64,000 nt of DNA, from assembly GCA_002901265.1 (NCBI GenBank), contig PPHI01000048.1, positions 145,511-209,510 on the forward strand, in the 5' to 3' direction. Made by a program: the position numbers and the translations under genes. Of the stretch, positions 63,101 to 64,000 are shown one piece after another. The notes under the pieces are model-generated. The model worked only from the letters and a program-made list of their open reading frames with translations. It was not told where the DNA came from and did not search any database. Each line of letters opens with the position of its first letter. The first letter of the stretch is position 1. The stretch comes from Rhodopirellula baltica (GTDB lineage: Bacteria > Planctomycetota > Planctomycetia > Pirellulales > Pirellulaceae).

Positions 63101-64000
63101 CTATCGCATCAACCAAACCTCGACTTCTTCGGTCTCACGCAGATCAGCAGAGATCGTTTCGTCAGGCTCAACGATATCGATTTCTGCCCAGGTCTCATCG
63201 TCTTCGTGTCGGAGCGAACGGACTTTCGCGGTCTGCCCCCAAGCCAACCTGGGAACGTAGACGGTAAATTCGCCGCCCACCGAAAGCTTCTGTGCAAACT
63301 GCTCCGGAATCCCGACCGTCGCATGCTGTGGATTCATGCGCCGAATCGTAACCAATGGAGCTCCATCGCTGACCAAGTCATCGACGTTGGCATCGACGGA
63401 CTGAACGATACCGGTGACAGGCGAAACGAACGTCCAAGAGACGGTTCGCTTCTCAATACTTTGCAACTTTGACTTGAGCGTCAACAGGTACTCTTCGCTT
63501 TCACGGATCGAACTCTCGATATATGCGATCGAACGTTCCTTGTCTTCCTTGCTTCCTTGCCAAACTTCCTGCGGCGTCTCGACTACGTCGTCGCTGACTG
63601 CCATCAACGCCTTTCTCAGTTTCAACTCTCGCTGCACCAACTGAAGTTCAGTCTGTTCAAATTTGCGACTGAGTTCCATGGCTTGTTCACGCGACACTTT
63701 GTGCAATCGAACCAACGGCACCAGCCGCCGAGCTTCTTCCTCGAGTTCCACCATTCGCTCACGAGCCGCGTCGACTTCGGCTTGGCAGATCCGCACTTGA
63801 GCCTGCGCGTTTCCATCATTTCTGACCGGACCGCTCGGGTCGCTCTGACGCAATGAGACGAGTTCCTGCTGCTGGTCCTTGCTTCCACACATCGAAGCGT
63901 CAAACCGAAACCACCGAGCGCCAAGCCAACGGACAACCAAACACAAAGTCCGCCAGTCAATCCGATCGGTGTCGCCAATTCCAATCCGACCAGGACTAAC
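63101..64000 (-). CDS. HlyD-type periplasmic adaptor, 5' end outside the window
   Basis: The C-terminal ~280 residues of a membrane fusion/HlyD adaptor: a long helical hairpin ([27 protein letters not shown] and [23 protein letters not shown]) then [28 protein letters not shown] and a beta-barrel-like tail ending in EVEVWLMR. The frame stays open to the window edge without a good start (only TTG at 63946), so the gene is incomplete here. A neighbouring frame near the edge carries a membrane-like stretch ([17 protein letters not shown]) that could be the true N terminus if a base is missing. No pump gene is visible. Confidence 0.75.
   Translation of the reverse strand, partial: VSPGRIGIGDTDRIDWRTLCLVVRWLGARWFRFDASMCGSKDQQQELVSLRQSDPSGPVRNDGNAQAQVRICQAEVDAARERMVELEEEARRLVPLVRLHKVSREQAMELSRKFEQTELQLVQRELKLRKALMAVSDDVVETPQEVWQGSKEDKERSIAYIESSIRESEEYLLTLKSKLQSIEKRTVSWTFVSPVTGIVQSVDANVDDLVSDGAPLVTIRRMNPQHATVGIPEQFAQKLSVGGEFTVYVPRLAWGQTAKVRSLRHEDDETWAEIDIVEPDETISADLRETEEVEVWLMR

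Overview
The window looks like a piece of chromosome from a marine-type planctomycete of the Pirellulaceae (Rhodopirellula-like). The evidence is a set of hallmark families: a PSCyt1/DUF1549/DUF1553 cytochrome-type protein, a DUF1501 twin-arginine protein, two CxPxR sulfatases, PQQ-like beta-propellers, a BBP7-type outer-membrane barrel, several Tat-exported sugar-isomerase-like or propeller proteins, and an XylR-type regulator. Most genes lack a clear Shine-Dalgarno site, GTG and TTG starts occur, and genes are carried on both strands in short operons. I saw no tRNA, rRNA, CRISPR array, insertion sequence or phage gene, so this is core or accessory chromosome rather than a mobile island.

Layout. 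1-1 kb: a Ser/Thr kinase-like protein. 1-7.9 kb (minus strand): an exported catabolic module, in transcription order PSCyt1/PSD1 protein, DUF1501 protein, sulfatase, PQQ-like propeller, with a dyad upstream. 8-10 kb: nucleoside transporter plus uracil phosphoribosyltransferase (pyrimidine salvage). 10-20 kb: an MMPL-type exporter, then a tetR-adaptor-RND efflux operon with 4-nt overlaps and a palindrome in front of tetR. 20-27 kb: XylR-like regulator, a small secreted protein, a DJ-1/PfpI protein, a frameshifted alpha/beta-hydrolase-like protein, a membrane VWA protein and a membrane TPR-type protein. 27-32.4 kb: RluA-type pseudouridine synthase, HemW-like radical SAM protein overlapping a GcvH-like lipoyl protein, RecG. 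32.5-40 kb (minus): Tat-exported sugar isomerase-like protein, then a response regulator/histidine kinase/VWA operon and an Hsp70 with an unusual tail. 40-46 kb: two TIM-barrel isomerases, CoaD with a class V aminotransferase, a tiny membrane protein. 45-49.4 kb: LptF/G-like permease coupled to a TIGR04283-like glycosyltransferase, a small acidic protein, a BBP7-type barrel, TadA. 49.5-53.8 kb: a DUF1080-like secreted protein, VanZ-like protein, a voltage-sensor-like membrane protein ending in a coiled coil, and a YciI/ECF42 sigma-factor pair. 54-64 kb: a second PQQ propeller, a second sulfatase, SufU-SufS, a TlpA-like thioredoxin, an NHL-propeller protein, a rhomboid protease, an LpxH-like phosphoesterase and an edge-truncated HlyD-type adaptor.

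Two genes (the hydrolase at 22962-23917 and sufS at 57659-58926) are each broken by what looks like loss of a single base. The reading frame resumes immediately with recognisable sequence, and the sufS break lies at a run of six A. Because sufS is expected to be essential, at least that break is more likely a sequence error than biology. The most interesting leads are the pore-less voltage-sensor-like protein with a C-terminal coiled coil (50813-51838), the overlapping radical SAM/GcvH-like pair (28465-30247), and the VWA/histidine kinase/response regulator operon (33578-37585).
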